A stretch of 64,000 bases of DNA from Alkalihalobacillus deserti (GTDB lineage Bacteria; Bacillota; Bacilli; Bacillales; Bacillaceae_D). The DNA lies in NCBI RefSeq assembly GCF_020734105.1, contig NZ_JAJAFR010000002.1, positions 124,001 to 188,000 on the forward strand, read 5' to 3'. Below, piece by piece: positions 9,327-18,610 of this stretch (positions are counted from its first letter, which is position 1; each line of letters begins with the position of its first letter). Below the pieces are notes generated by a model. That model made no database searches. It saw only the letters and a list, made by a program, of their open reading frames with translations, and had not been told where the DNA came from. The position numbers were made by a program, and so were the translations under genes.

Positions 9327-9542
9327 ACAGCAGGAAAAAGGCAAACAGTAAGAAATCAATTCATGAATGATCTGTAATCTGATCAAGTTGATAAATTATA
9401 AGGCTATGATATATAGTAAAAGCACAAATGGGATAGCTATCTTTCTGCCATTATAAATAATGTAAGACTCTCTTCCGTGGTACTTGTTAACGGGTGTTAT
9501 GATGAGAGTAGGAAGATGTCAAATCTTTATTGGGGGATTTAT

Positions 9543-10292
9543 ATGGTTAAATCAGTAGACAGGGCGTTACAGCTTATTCAGTTAGTTAGTCAGAATAAAG
9601 AAGGGCGTGGAGTGACTGAACTAGCTTCACATCTAGAGTTAAATAAAAGTTCTATTTTCAAATTATTAAGTACGCTTGTAAGCCACGGATATATTGAACA
9701 GGACCAGGTAACGAAAAAGTACCGTCTCGGGTATAAATATTTAGAGCTTAGTTCCATTTTGCTTGAATCAATCGATCTGCGTGCGGAAGCGAAACCTTAT
9801 TTAGAAGAACTAGAAACGCTAACGAATGAAGTCATCCATCTGGTTGTTTATGACCAAGGGGAAGTGATTTATATTGAAAAGCTAGAAGGAAGTGAGACTT
9901 TACGAACTCATTCTAAAGTGGGAAGAAGGGCTCCGATGCATTGTACCAGTGTTGGTAAAGTTATACTCTCTCATTTGCCAGAGTATGAAGTATTAGCCAT
10001 CATTGATAAATATGGATTACCAAGGCATACAGAAAATACGATAACAGATAAAGAACAGTTCTTATTAGAATTACATAAAATCAAACAACAAGGTTATGGA
10101 GTAGAAAGGGAAGAGAATGAGACTGGTATTACCTGCATGGCTACACCGATTTTTGATAATAGAGGGAAGATTGCGGCTGCAGTTAGTATTTCTGGACCTT
10201 CAACCAGGTTGACGAATGAACGAATTGAGAGTTTGAGTTCAGTTATTATTGGAGTAGGGAGTAAAATATCTCGCCGGCTTGGCTATTTTTAA
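9543..10292 (+). CDS. IclR-family transcriptional regulator
   Basis: A 249-residue regulator: a winged helix-turn-helix at residues 1-60 (VKSVDRALQLIQLV, ELNKSSIFKLLSTL) and an IclR effector domain with MHCTSVGKVILSHLP and EREENETGITCMATPIFD. The ATG at 9543 follows TGGGGGA at normal spacing and places the HTH at the N-terminus; the open frame extends 22 codons further upstream without family support. It sits directly before malate synthase G and IclR proteins classically control glyoxylate-shunt genes, so control of that gene is likely. Candidate operators lie at 10437-10449 and 10458-10470. Confidence 0.92.
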   Translation: MVKSVDRALQLIQLVSQNKEGRGVTELASHLELNKSSIFKLLSTLVSHGYIEQDQVTKKYRLGYKYLELSSILLESIDLRAEAKPYLEELETLTNEVIHLVVYDQGEVIYIEKLEGSETLRTHSKVGRRAPMHCTSVGKVILSHLPEYEVLAIIDKYGLPRHTENTITDKEQFLLELHKIKQQGYGVEREENETGITCMATPIFDNRGKIAAAVSISGPSTRLTNERIESLSSVIIGVGSKISRRLGYF

Positions 10293-10324
10293 ACAGGCTA
10301 GATTATATATTAGCTTGTTTTTTC
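10292..10324 (+). terminator. Terminator after the IclR gene
   Basis: AACAGGCTA ... TAGCTTGTT forms a nine-base stem with one wobble pair, followed by a run of six T. It overlaps the last base of the stop codon and separates the regulator from the malate synthase gene. Confidence 0.75.
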
Positions 10325-10436
10325 GTTTGAGTATGGTCTTTGTAATGAAAGCAGTTGACACAAGAAACAAATTAAAAGAAAGTTAAGAAAATTATTGAAA
10401 TGAGAAGGTCTTCATGTTACTCTTTATTTAAATAAG

Positions 10437-10470
10437 GAAACACAGTTTCTTAATAGGCAACAACTTGTTG
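10437..10470 (+). promoter_or_regulatory. Candidate IclR operators upstream of malate synthase
   Basis: Two small palindromes precede the malate synthase ribosome site: GAAAC-ACA-GTTTC at 10437-10449 and CAACA-ACT-TGTTG at 10458-10470. The first resembles the GAAA/TTTC half-sites of known IclR-family operators. A weak promoter, TTGAAA at 10395 and TACTCT at 10418 with 17-base spacing, lies just upstream. Confidence 0.4.
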
Positions 10471-10505
10471 TTTATTTAAGATTATTATCTAAAGGGGGAA
10501 ATCAA

Positions 10506-12683
10506 ATGTCAGAGTACGTGAAAGTTGGAAATCTTCAAGTGGCTTCAGCATTATTTCAGTTCATTAATGAGGAAGCGCTTCCCAAAAGTGGTGTTACTAG
10601 CCCTTCATTTTGGGCAGATCTAGAAACGTTAATTAATGACCTCTCACCTCAGAATAAAATATTATTGGAAGAAAGAGATGACCTTCAACAGAAAATAGAT
10701 GCTTGGCATAGAGCTAATCAAGAGACATTTGATTTTCCTACGTACAAAGCTTTCCTAAAAGAGATTGGTTATTTAGAACCAGAAGTTGAAGATTTTCAAA
10801 TTACTACTAAGGGAGTAGATAGTGAGATTACGGTGCAAGCAGGACCCCAATTAGTTGTACCAGTGAATAATGCACGGTATGCAATCAATGCTGCTAATGC
10901 TCGCTGGGGAAGCTTATATGATGCTCTTTATGGAACAGATGCGATAAGCGAAGAACACGGAGCTGAACGTCAAAAAGCGTATAATCCGCTTCGTGGGGAA
11001 AAAGTTATTGCTTTTGCAAAAGACTTTTTAGATCAAGCCGCACCATTAGCTGTTCAATCTCACGCGGACGCAGTACAATACGCAATTATAAATGGAAAGT
11101 TAATTATTACTCTAAGTAATGGAGAAATTACAGAGCTCAAGACACCTGAAAAACTTCTTGGTTATCAAGGTCAACCTGAAGATCCTTCAGCTATATTATT
11201 GAAAAACAATGGTCTCCATTTTGAAATTCAGATTGATCATCATCATTCAATTGGTAAAACCGATGCTGCTGGTGTAAAAGATATATTGATGGAGTCGGCG
11301 TTAACGACGATTATGGACTGTGAAGACTCTGTTGCTGCTGTTGATGCAGCAGATAAAGTGTTAGTTTATCGGAACTGGTTAGGTTTAATGGATGGAACGC
11401 TTTCTGCGACACTTAAAAAAGGGAATAAATCCCTGACAAGATCATTAAATCTTGACCGAACGTATACTTCACTTATGGGAGAAGAAATAACACTATCAGG
11501 ACGTTCGCTTATGTTTGTCCGCAATGTCGGACATCTAATGACGACCAATGCTGTATTAGATGAATTAGGTCAGGAAGTTCCTGAAGGGATTTTGGATAGC
11601 GTTGTTACGAGCCTTCTTGCTATGCAAGACCTTATAAGAAAAGGACAAAATAATTCAACAAAAGGCTCTATCTATATTGTTAAGCCAAAGATGCATGGTT
11701 CAAAGGAAGTGGCTTTTGCGAATCTTCTTTTCAATCGAGTGGAAGACATGCTCGGTTTAACGAGAAATACGCTTAAAATTGGGGTAATGGATGAGGAGCG
11801 CAGAACAACAATAAACTTAAAAGCTTGTATTCGTGAAGTGAAAAACAGGGTAGTGTTTATTAATACTGGATTTTTGGACCGGACAGGTGACGAAATTCAT
11901 ACATCGATGGAAGTGGGCCCAGTTATTCGTAAAGGTGAAATGAAATCAACGAACTGGTTAGTCGCTTACGAGAAGTCCAACGTGAATGTCGGTCTAGCTA
12001 GTGGGTTACAAGGACGTGCTCAAATTGGTAAGGGCATGTGGGCAATGCCAGACTTGATGGATGAAATGTTAAAGCAAAAAGGAAGTCAACTACAAGCGGG
12101 AGCAAATACCGCATGGGTTCCTTCGCCAACTGCAGCAACCTTACATGCTCTTCATTATCATCAAACCGATGTTTGGCAAGTTCAAGATGATTTAGCTAAA
12201 CAGTCTGTTGAATTATTAGACGATATACTAACAATCCCTTTGGCTAAAAACAAAAACTGGAGCTCTGAAGAGATTCAGCAAGAGCTTGATAACAATGCAC
12301 AAGGTATTCTTGGATATGTTGTGCGCTGGGTGGAGCAAGGAGTTGGGTGCTCTAAAGTACCAGATATCAACAATGTTGGTTTGATGGAAGACCGTGCAAC
12401 TTTACGAATTTCAAGTCAGCATATAGCAAATTGGCTTCGTCATGGTATCTGTACGAAAGAACAGGTTAATGAGACATTAAAGCGAATGGCTAAAGTAGTA
12501 GATGAGCAGAATGCAGGTGATCCTGAGTATCGTCCAATGTCTCGAGATTATACTAATTCAGTTGCTTTCCAAGCTGCATCCGAATTGGTATTTGAAGGTT
12601 GCAAACAACCAAATGGGTACACTGAACCGATCTTACATCGTCGTCGTCAGGAAGCGAAAGCCAAAATGGCTCAAAAGGCTTAG
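10506..12683 (+). CDS. glcB: Malate synthase G
   Basis: A 725-residue enzyme condensing glyoxylate and acetyl-CoA to malate in the cytosol. Its length and the absence of a short form match isoform G. Recognisable segments include [90 protein letters not shown] and, near the C-terminus, [25 protein letters not shown] precedes the ATG. Isocitrate lyase, its shunt partner, is about 40 kb away at 51831, so the two are not in one operon. The neighbouring IclR gene is the probable regulator. Confidence 0.96.
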   Translation: MSEYVKVGNLQVASALFQFINEEALPKSGVTSPSFWADLETLINDLSPQNKILLEERDDLQQKIDAWHRANQETFDFPTYKAFLKEIGYLEPEVEDFQITTKGVDSEITVQAGPQLVVPVNNARYAINAANARWGSLYDALYGTDAISEEHGAERQKAYNPLRGEKVIAFAKDFLDQAAPLAVQSHADAVQYAIINGKLIITLSNGEITELKTPEKLLGYQGQPEDPSAILLKNNGLHFEIQIDHHHSIGKTDAAGVKDILMESALTTIMDCEDSVAAVDAADKVLVYRNWLGLMDGTLSATLKKGNKSLTRSLNLDRTYTSLMGEEITLSGRSLMFVRNVGHLMTTNAVLDELGQEVPEGILDSVVTSLLAMQDLIRKGQNNSTKGSIYIVKPKMHGSKEVAFANLLFNRVEDMLGLTRNTLKIGVMDEERRTTINLKACIREVKNRVVFINTGFLDRTGDEIHTSMEVGPVIRKGEMKSTNWLVAYEKSNVNVGLASGLQGRAQIGKGMWAMPDLMDEMLKQKGSQLQAGANTAWVPSPTAATLHALHYHQTDVWQVQDDLAKQSVELLDDILTIPLAKNKNWSSEEIQQELDNNAQGILGYVVRWVEQGVGCSKVPDINNVGLMEDRATLRISSQHIANWLRHGICTKEQVNETLKRMAKVVDEQNAGDPEYRPMSRDYTNSVAFQAASELVFEGCKQPNGYTEPILHRRRQEAKAKMAQKA

Positions 12684-12772
12684 ATTTTGTAATAAAATAA
12701 TCATAGCTAAGGCGATGTCATAGGAGTAATAATTACACCATTATATCAAGTAACATGTCATCACTTCATTAT

Positions 12773-12810
12773 GAAAAGCACCTCAAGCAATTAGGCTTGA
12801 GGTGCTTTTC
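12773..12810. terminator. Bidirectional terminator between glcB and the ABC ATPase gene
   Basis: A perfect 16-base stem, GAAAAGCACCTCAAGC and its complement, surrounds a six-base loop. A-rich and T-rich edges on both sides allow it to serve both convergent genes. Confidence 0.92.
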
Positions 12811-12816
12811 ATTCAA

Positions 12817-13914
12817 TTAGTGAATTCTAAGTTCCGTTTCAGTATCAAAAAAATGAACTTTATTCATATCAAAAGCTAATTTAACCTTTTCTCCATTTTT
12901 AACATCTGAACGAGCATCAACTCGAGCGATGAAATCTTGGCCTGCAACTTTAGAGTATAGATAAGATTCTGCTCCTAATAATTCTGCTACCTCAATGGTT
13001 GCGTCAATTTGTGTTTCTGGAGAAGCTTCTAGGAAAAGGAACTCATCATGGATGTCCTCAGGACGAATACCGAGTATTACCTCTTTCCCTACGTAGCCTT
13101 TTTCTTTTAGAAGTTTCATTTTTCCTTCAGGAACCTTTATTTTAACATTTCCCATTGTAAAGACACCATTTTCTAACGTACCAGTTAAAAAGTTCATCGC
13201 AGGTGATCCGATAAAACCACCAACAAAAACGTTATCAGGATTGTCGTATACATCCTTAGGAGTTCCTACTTGTTGTATGAAACCGTCTTTCATAATAACG
13301 ATACGAGTAGCCATCGTCATTGCTTCTGTTTGATCATGAGTTACATAAATCGTAGTTGTTTGAAGACGTTGATGTAATTTTCCGATTTCAGCACGCATTT
13401 GAACACGTAGCTTGGCGTCTAGGTTAGATAATGGCTCATCCATTAAGAATACTTGTGGATCACGAACAATCGCTCGTCCTAGTGCAACACGTTGGCGCTG
13501 TCCACCAGACATCGCTTTTGGCTTACGATCTAGCATTTCAGTTAAGCCAAGGATATTTGCAGCTTCTTTTACGCGTCTATCAATTTCATCTTTTTTAAAC
13601 TTACGTAACTTAAGACCAAAAGCCATGTTGTCATATACATTCATATGTGGATAAAGTGCGTAGTTTTGGAAAACCATTGCAATATCACGGTCTTTTGGAG
13701 CGACATCATTGACTCGGCGATCACCAATGTATAGATCTCCTTTGGATATCTCTTCAAGACCTGCAATCATCCGTAAGGTCGTTGACTTACCACAACCAGA
13801 AGGACCAACAAAGACGATGAATTCTTTATCTTCAATTTTTAAGTTGAAATCAGTAACTGCAGTAACATCACCATCATAAATTTTATATACATTTTCTAAA
13901 CGAATTTCTCCCAT
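12817..13914 (-). CDS. msmX: Multi-sugar ABC transporter ATP-binding protein, MsmX/UgpC-type
   Basis: A 365-residue ATPase of the CUT1 carbohydrate importer class. Walker A is GPSGCGKST (about residues 37-45), the signature is MSGGQRQRVALGRA, Walker B is VFLMDEPLSNLD, and the switch His is in YVTHDQTEAM. A C-terminal TOBE region (about 240-365) completes it. No permease or binding protein is adjacent, as for B. subtilis MsmX, which energises several sugar permeases. It could serve the binding protein at 1-485. A cre-like palindrome lies in its promoter and a PucR-type regulator lies upstream. Confidence 0.93.
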   Translation of the reverse strand: MGEIRLENVYKIYDGDVTAVTDFNLKIEDKEFIVFVGPSGCGKSTTLRMIAGLEEISKGDLYIGDRRVNDVAPKDRDIAMVFQNYALYPHMNVYDNMAFGLKLRKFKKDEIDRRVKEAANILGLTEMLDRKPKAMSGGQRQRVALGRAIVRDPQVFLMDEPLSNLDAKLRVQMRAEIGKLHQRLQTTTIYVTHDQTEAMTMATRIVIMKDGFIQQVGTPKDVYDNPDNVFVGGFIGSPAMNFLTGTLENGVFTMGNVKIKVPEGKMKLLKEKGYVGKEVILGIRPEDIHDEFLFLEASPETQIDATIEVAELLGAESYLYSKVAGQDFIARVDARSDVKNGEKVKLAFDMNKVHFFDTETELRIH

Positions 13915-13961
13915 ATCAACTCGCCCCTTTTCATTTCTTAATATAAGGTTAGTCTACAGCA

Positions 13962-13975
13962 AGAAAGCGTTTTCT
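13962..13975 (-). promoter_or_regulatory. cre-like site in the msmX promoter region
   Basis: AGAAAGCGTTTTCT is a near-palindromic 14-mer about 50 bases before the ATPase start and matches the CcpA consensus at 13 of 15 positions when flanks are counted. It fits carbon catabolite control of a shared sugar ATPase. Confidence 0.5.
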
Positions 13976-14026
13976 CATATTGTAATAGTGCATAAAAAAT
14001 AATGCATTGTCTTTGTGCACAATGCA

Positions 14027-14935
14027 TTATTTACTAGAACCGTTTATGAGCAGGGCAAGATAAATAGATACAGCATAACTAAAATGCCTAATATCTACCC
14101 CTGTTTTTTCAATGAATTTATCAACTCGGTATTGCATAGTGTTACGGTGAAGGTAAAGTTTTTTAGCGGCTAAAGATATATTCATGTTGCAATCTAAATA
14201 CATTTGTATACTTTTAATAAGATCTTTATCGTTGTTTACACTGTATAATAATTGCTCAGAAATTGTTTGTAAGGTTGAAGGACTTGTTTCATGCAATAGA
14301 AGGTGAGGGACTACAGCTTCACCGTTATAAACGTTCTTTCGAAGCGACTGACTGACTTTAGAAAAACACATTTTCTCCCAAAGGTAAAGCCTTCTTGCTT
14401 CTTTTAACGTAGAATTCTTTAACCCTATGTATAACAATAGATCAATGTAAAAATCACTCGTAATCGTATCTGCGATGGATTCATATAAATTCTCAAATGA
14501 AGCTGTTATCTCTGGTTGTAAGTCTATAAGGACACCCTGTCTCTCCGATTCCCAGAGAATGACTGTTTTTGTCGTAAATAAACTAGCTATAGCTTCAGAT
14601 AACGTAGTAAGTTCTGGTGATTCACCCTTAATAGTAATATGAATTAAGCGATAAGATGAGTTAACCTTTTCACTTGGAATCATCGTATTATCTGAATCAA
14701 ATAAGATTGAAGACCAAAGTTTTTCTTCTTTTGATTTCGGTTGATATTTTTTTGTGATCGTTATGGGAGTTAGAAATATTGATAATAAGGAACGTTCGTT
14801 ACTGCTTAATTGATCTATAGGAAAGCCAACAGTGAGGTTATCTGGTGTTCTAAACCAGTCATACTCATCGTGAGCTAATTCATCGTTCCACAGAACTAAA
14901 TGATAACCAAAGTGTTGTTTGAGTTTATCTAACAT
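14027..14935 (-). CDS. PucR/CdaR-type transcriptional regulator
   Basis: A 302-residue protein with a divergent N-terminal and middle region and a C-terminal HTH of the PucR/CdaR class: NMNISLAAKKLYLHRNTMQY followed by RVDKFIEKTGVDI. It ends close to that HTH, as is typical. It lies upstream of msmX in the same orientation with about 110 bases between, so it probably reads into or controls the ATPase gene. The first 200 residues show no ligand-binding domain that I can name. Regulatory target is inferred from position. Confidence 0.8.
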   Translation of the reverse strand: MLDKLKQHFGYHLVLWNDELAHDEYDWFRTPDNLTVGFPIDQLSSNERSLLSIFLTPITITKKYQPKSKEEKLWSSILFDSDNTMIPSEKVNSSYRLIHITIKGESPELTTLSEAIASLFTTKTVILWESERQGVLIDLQPEITASFENLYESIADTITSDFYIDLLLYIGLKNSTLKEARRLYLWEKMCFSKVSQSLRKNVYNGEAVVPHLLLHETSPSTLQTISEQLLYSVNNDKDLIKSIQMYLDCNMNISLAAKKLYLHRNTMQYRVDKFIEKTGVDIRHFSYAVSIYLALLINGSSK

Positions 14936-15128
14936 AGAAGATTCCTTTCGTTGAAGAAATGAAAACCATTATAGAATGAAGGAAAGAAGTAAGATCTAAA
15001 ATAAGGATACCATATGGGGTCTTATTATGAAAAATGAAAACAGTTTTTTTCCAAATGCCTGGTCGGATAATAACTGGAAATGTAATCAATACTATCAGAG
15101 AAATAGAAAGATCTAGGAGGTGTAAAAA

Positions 15129-15332
15129 GTGAGTCGACTTACAACAAAAGAGTTGTCATTTATTGAAGATGAGATTAGAGCAGAGGAAATTACAGCTAAA
15201 ACAATGAATTGGTGTGCTTCTCAATGTGAGGATCAAGATCTACGAAAATTATTAGAACAACTTGCAGAAAAACATCAACTAAAAACGGCAGATCTTGCGC
15301 AATATTTTAATCGGTCTGGAATCATTCAATAA
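15129..15332 (+). CDS. Small coat-F-like helical protein
   Basis: A 67-residue protein starting at GTG behind AGGAGGTG. It begins LTTKELSFIEDEIRAEEITA and contains SQCEDQDLRKLLEQLAEKH, the two-helix pattern found in small partner proteins of spore coat CotF homologues. It is 18 bases upstream of a clear coat-F-domain gene. A role in spore coat assembly is inferred from that neighbour. Function unknown otherwise. Confidence 0.72.
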   Translation: MSRLTTKELSFIEDEIRAEEITAKTMNWCASQCEDQDLRKLLEQLAEKHQLKTADLAQYFNRSGIIQ

Positions 15333-15350
15333 TAAAACAAGGAGGGATAA

Positions 15351-15647
15351 ATGATGCCAAATAATATAGAAGGAAGAGGTTTGACCGATAGGGAGATGTT
15401 ACAACTATGCTTGCAATTAGAGAAAGGCAGATGCCAAAGTTTAAGTCAAACACTCTTAGAATCGAGTCATCAAGAACTTCGTGAAATTTATCATCAGTGT
15501 TTCGATAATGCAAGTGATAACCAATATAAATTATATGGAGTAATGAGTGAAAAAGGCTGGTATAAAATGAGCCAAGCTAGTGCGGAACAAATTGCAGAGG
15601 TGCAAGAATTAATGAAAAACAACTTACATCCGGATGATGCATACTAA
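15351..15647 (+). CDS. Spore coat protein F (CotF)-domain protein
   Basis: A 98-residue protein with a coat-F domain: GLTDREMLQLCLQLEKGRC, SSHQELREIYHQCF and NQYKLYGVMSEKGWYKM. The last segment, ending in GWY, is characteristic. GGAGGG lies before two tandem ATGs (15351 and 15354). It forms a likely sporulation operon with the small genes on either side. No sigma-E or sigma-K promoter could be assigned with confidence. Confidence 0.82.
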   Translation: MMPNNIEGRGLTDREMLQLCLQLEKGRCQSLSQTLLESSHQELREIYHQCFDNASDNQYKLYGVMSEKGWYKMSQASAEQIAEVQELMKNNLHPDDAY

Positions 15648-15681
15648 AACACAATTCTTTAAATTGGAGGCTAAATAACTT

Positions 15682-15852
15682 ATGATTAATCAAGAGTTCG
15701 ATGAATTTAACCAAATCCAACAAAAACATAAATCAAGATATCTAAAAGGGGCAAACGGACCCCAAAAAGGAATGGAAAATCAGAATGATAATACGAATAC
15801 TGGTACATCGGTAGGAGCTGAAGGAAGAGAATTAACTAATAAACCTAAATAA
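15682..15852 (+). CDS. Small hydrophilic protein, function unknown
   Basis: A 56-residue frame (MINQEFDEFNQIQQKHKS ... LTNKPK) with a good TTGGAGG ribosome site 10 bases upstream and 34 bases after the coat-F gene. It is rich in Gln, Asn, Gly and Lys and has no hydrophobic segment. A terminator follows it. Its position suggests co-transcription with the coat-F pair. I recognise no family. Confidence 0.6.
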   Translation: MINQEFDEFNQIQQKHKSRYLKGANGPQKGMENQNDNTNTGTSVGAEGRELTNKPK

Positions 15853-15867
15853 TATAAAGTGATATTG

Positions 15868-15899
15868 GACGAGACTGACTAGAGTTTCGTCTCTTTTGA
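15868..15899 (+). terminator. Terminator of the coat-F operon
   Basis: GACGAGAC ... GTTTCGTC with one wobble pair, followed by TCTTTT, 16 bases after the small hydrophilic gene. Confidence 0.65.
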
Positions 15900-16004
15900 T
15901 GATCTTGCCTAAAAAGTGATTTACTTTTTTATATGCAGTAGATTATAGTTACGGTTATAGAGATGATGATAATACTTTTACTAAATCACTAGGAGGAAAA
16001 ACAA

Positions 16005-16265
16005 ATGAATGAAACGGCTTCTAAGCAAATTATTATTCATATTTCCGAAGAACAAACTATTACAGAATTAAGTGAATTAGTTCAACCTTTTCGTGCAGAG
16101 ATTTATTTGAAGAAAGTTGTGAATGGAAATGTAATAGAAGTGAACCTTAAAAGCTTTTTGGGCTTAATTACTCTTCAGTTAAAAAACAATGATCGGATTA
16201 CGGTTCGCACGATCGGTCTAGATTGCAATGAAGCTCTTAATAAAGTAGTCGAGTTTCTCACATAA
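16005..16265 (+). CDS. HPr/Crh-like protein lacking the catalytic histidine
   Basis: An 86-residue protein whose second half matches HPr: VNLKSFLGLITL corresponds to the regulatory Ser46 region (here Ser50), and the later VRTIGLDCNEALNKVVEFL matches the C-terminal strand and helix. The first half keeps the spacing but not the active-site motif; where HPr has IHARPA this protein has EEQTITEL, so no histidine can accept phosphate from enzyme I. B. subtilis Crh also lacks this His but keeps more of the loop. A good AGGAGG site precedes the ATG. It lies 230 bases before a TRAP operon bearing a cre-like site. It is either a Crh-like co-regulator or a degenerate paralogue. Confidence 0.7.
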   Translation: MNETASKQIIIHISEEQTITELSELVQPFRAEIYLKKVVNGNVIEVNLKSFLGLITLQLKNNDRITVRTIGLDCNEALNKVVEFLT

Positions 16266-16372
16266 GCTACCGAAAATGATATTGGTCGAAATAGACTAAT
16301 AGATTGTAGTTTGCAATAAAAACTTAATAATAGGCAATCTGATAAAAGAACATATTGCTATTTTAACTTTTT

Positions 16373-16409
16373 TTGAGTAGAATTAAACTAAAGTTTTAGA
16401 TCGATCTAA
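16373..16409 (+). promoter_or_regulatory. TRAP operon promoter with overlapping operator TTAGATCGATCTAA
   Basis: TTGAGT at 16373-16378 and TTAGAT at 16396-16401, 17 bases apart, form a possible promoter. The -10 coincides with the left half of the perfect 14-base palindrome at 16396-16409. The same palindrome and geometry recur before the aldehyde dehydrogenase gene. A central CG in an even palindrome is typical of LacI-family operators. The LacI gene at 19982 is the natural candidate regulator. Confidence 0.7.
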
Positions 16410-16436
16410 TGCCGGTCTAATATTTTTAGATATGCG

Positions 16437-16451
16437 TTGTAAGCGCTAGCT
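16437..16451 (+). promoter_or_regulatory. cre-like site upstream of the TRAP operon
   Basis: TTGTAAGCGCTAGCT matches the CcpA consensus at 13 of 15 positions and sits between the operator and the dctP ribosome site. Confidence 0.45.
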
Positions 16452-16492
16452 AATTGTAATGAATTGATTATTTTATAAAAGGGGTGTTTAGT

Positions 16493-17518
16493 TTGAAGAA
16501 ATTATTGACTGCATTATCTGTGGCGAGTATGTTAGCTCTTGTTGCATGTGGCGGCCAAAGTGAAGAGACTTCGGGAGAAAATGGTGAAACAGCTTCAGGA
16601 GAGACGAAACTTATGAAGTTAGCGGTTGTTACACCAGAAGAAAGATCACTAACACAGGGCTTATACAAGTTTCAAGAAATTGTTGAGAGAGAGACAAATG
16701 GCTCAATTAAAGTAGAAGTTCATCCTAATGGTGCGTTAGGTGGAGATCGCGAGGTTCTTGAAGGACTTCAACTAGGAACAATTGAAGGCACAACGGTTTC
16801 AACCGGACCTGTAGCTCAGTTTGCACCACGATTTGCAATGTTTGATCTACCATTTTTATTTACAGACGTAGATGTTGCTTATGAAGTATTAGATGGTCCT
16901 ATCGGTGTGGATTTACTAAATGACCTACCTGAACAAGGAATTATCGGTTTAAATTATTGGGAAAACGGATTTAGACATATGACGAATGATGTTCGGGAAA
17001 TCACTTTATTGGAAGATATAAAAGGTCTGAAAATTCGAACGTTAGAAAATGATCTTCATATAGATATGTGGCGCGAATTAGGAGCTAATCCAACGCCTAT
17101 GGCTTTTACTGAACTATTTGCTGGCTTACAGCAAGGTGTTGTGGATGGACAAGAGAACCCTGTTGGGAATGTGACTACTTCTAACTTTTATGAAGTTCAA
17201 GAGTATTTGACTAAAACAGGACATATCTATAACGCTAGTTTGTTTTTGATTAGCAAAGGGTTCTGGGATACTCTTACTGAAGAAGAGCAAGCAATTATGA
17301 CTAAAGCTGCAGATGAGGCAAGAGATTATCAACGTGAGCTAAATCAACAAGAAGAGCTAGAAGCTTATGATTTCTTAGAAGAAAATGGTATGACTATTAC
17401 TGAATTATCACAAGATGAACAAAAAAAGATCTTTGAGAAAGTTCAACCAGTTTATGAAAAGTATGCTGCTAGTATTGGTGAAGACCTTGTAAACGAATTA
17501 TTAGACGCTGTAAAGTAA
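16493..17518 (+). CDS. TRAP transporter substrate-binding lipoprotein, DctP-type
   Basis: About 341 residues. The TTG at 16493 gives a clean lipoprotein signal (MKKLLTALSV ... ALVACGG) and sits 7 bases after AAAGGGG; an in-frame GTG at 16484 would overlap that site. The mature part shows the DctP hallmarks: EVHPNGALGGDREVLEGLQLG, DLPFLF, GFRHMTND, GLKIRT (the Arg that binds a substrate carboxylate) and FAGLQQGVVDGQENP. It captures an organic acid outside the cell for the QM permease encoded downstream. A 524-base repeat-bearing gap separates them. Substrate unknown; likely a carboxylate or sugar acid. Confidence 0.93.
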   Translation: MKKLLTALSVASMLALVACGGQSEETSGENGETASGETKLMKLAVVTPEERSLTQGLYKFQEIVERETNGSIKVEVHPNGALGGDREVLEGLQLGTIEGTTVSTGPVAQFAPRFAMFDLPFLFTDVDVAYEVLDGPIGVDLLNDLPEQGIIGLNYWENGFRHMTNDVREITLLEDIKGLKIRTLENDLHIDMWRELGANPTPMAFTELFAGLQQGVVDGQENPVGNVTTSNFYEVQEYLTKTGHIYNASLFLISKGFWDTLTEEEQAIMTKAADEARDYQRELNQQEELEAYDFLEENGMTITELSQDEQKKIFEKVQPVYEKYAASIGEDLVNELLDAVK

Positions 17519-17581
17519 AATCGTTAAGGTCACAAGGAGAGGAAACTCTCCTTGTAATTTATTTTCCTTTGAAATCTTTAA

Positions 17582-17773
17582 GAGCTTGTTCAAAAGGGCG
17601 GTTTTTCCTTTTTGAACAAGCTCGAAGCAATGAGCGAAGCCACTGCAATGTTTTAAGTCGATCCGAGTGGTTTTCTCGGATAGACGCGCAGTGAGTGAAG
17701 CCATTGCAACGCCGCATTAGGAGAGAGGATATTAAAGGTTCAAAAGGGCGGTTTTCCCTTTTTGAACAAGCTC
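17582..17773. repeat. Interspersed palindromic repeat, family A, copy 2 (inverted)
   Basis: This is the reverse complement of the block at 5505-5664, here with a palindrome at both ends: GAGCTTGTTCAAAAGGG at 17582 paired with CTTTTTGAACAAGCTC ending 17623, and a second partial arm pair at 17738-17773. It lies between the TRAP binding protein and permease genes, where it may act as an RNA hairpin that lowers read-through or stabilises the 5' message. The rest of 17519-18042 shows no gene. Confidence 0.85.
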
Positions 17774-18042
17774 TTTAAGACTAGTGAACAGATAAAAGAA
17801 AGGTACAGGTAAAAGATACATACTAAACAGTCATTGAGGATAAACAAAAGTCTATATCTTAATATTGATTGGTAGTAGCTAAGGGGATTATGCATAGACT
17901 CCACTTAAAGTGCCCACTTTGGGAATCTAGTCATAGAAGGTGTAAGACACATCTCATGCTCGAAATATGGCTAACACTTGAGGTATATAGTTTTGTTTTT
18001 CTTTGCAATTAATAGATATTACAATGGAAGTGAGGAATAGAA

Positions 18043-18576
18043 ATGAGAGTTTTGAAATGGCTTGATAAACATATTGAGGAAGTATTTTTAGTCGTTTTTT
18101 CAGTAATTATGGTTACGGCTATTTTCATGCAAGTATTTATGAGGTATGTATTGGGTTCATCTCTTGCTTGGTCAGAGGAATTAGCACGGTATTGTTTTAT
18201 TTGGCTAGTGTACCTAGGAATTAGTTACGGAGTGAGGAAGCAACGTCATATTAAAGTCGATATTGTTCTAATTTTATTGAAAGATAAATGGAAAGTTGTT
18301 TTAAATATAGTTGCCAATCTAATTTTCTTAGCATTTGCTGTATTTGTGATCATTTATGGTTACGGCATTGCAAGTAAGTTGCTTGCTTTTGGACAGACAT
18401 CGCCAGCTCTTCAGCTTCCAATGGGACTAGTCTATTTAGCCACACCTGTTGGAATGGGATTAACTGCATTCCGTTTAATCCAACAACTTATTCAATTGAT
18501 TCGTACTTTAATTGGAGATGATCACGTTGAGATTAAGACGGAGAAAGAACGTCTTTTAGAAAATCAAGAGGTGTAA
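18043..18576 (+). CDS. TRAP transporter small permease, DctQ-type
   Basis: A 177-residue membrane protein with four predicted membrane segments (about 15-37, 50-68, 88-112, 128-150). The family motif region SLAWSEELARYCFIWLVYLG between segments 1 and 2 is clear. It pairs with DctM to form the secondary, Na+-driven permease. The ATG follows AAGTGAGG. It is 34 bases upstream of the large subunit gene. Confidence 0.92.
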   Translation: MRVLKWLDKHIEEVFLVVFSVIMVTAIFMQVFMRYVLGSSLAWSEELARYCFIWLVYLGISYGVRKQRHIKVDIVLILLKDKWKVVLNIVANLIFLAFAVFVIIYGYGIASKLLAFGQTSPALQLPMGLVYLATPVGMGLTAFRLIQQLIQLIRTLIGDDHVEIKTEKERLLENQEV

Positions 18577-18610
18577 TTGATAAAGGAATGAAAGAGTAGG
18601 AGGTAGCATC

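Noticed and set aside
17501..17704. 67-codon open frame on the minus strand
   Set aside because: It lies within the family A repeat and reads across the hairpin. A similar short frame occurs in copy 1 only because the repeat is copied. No ribosome site.
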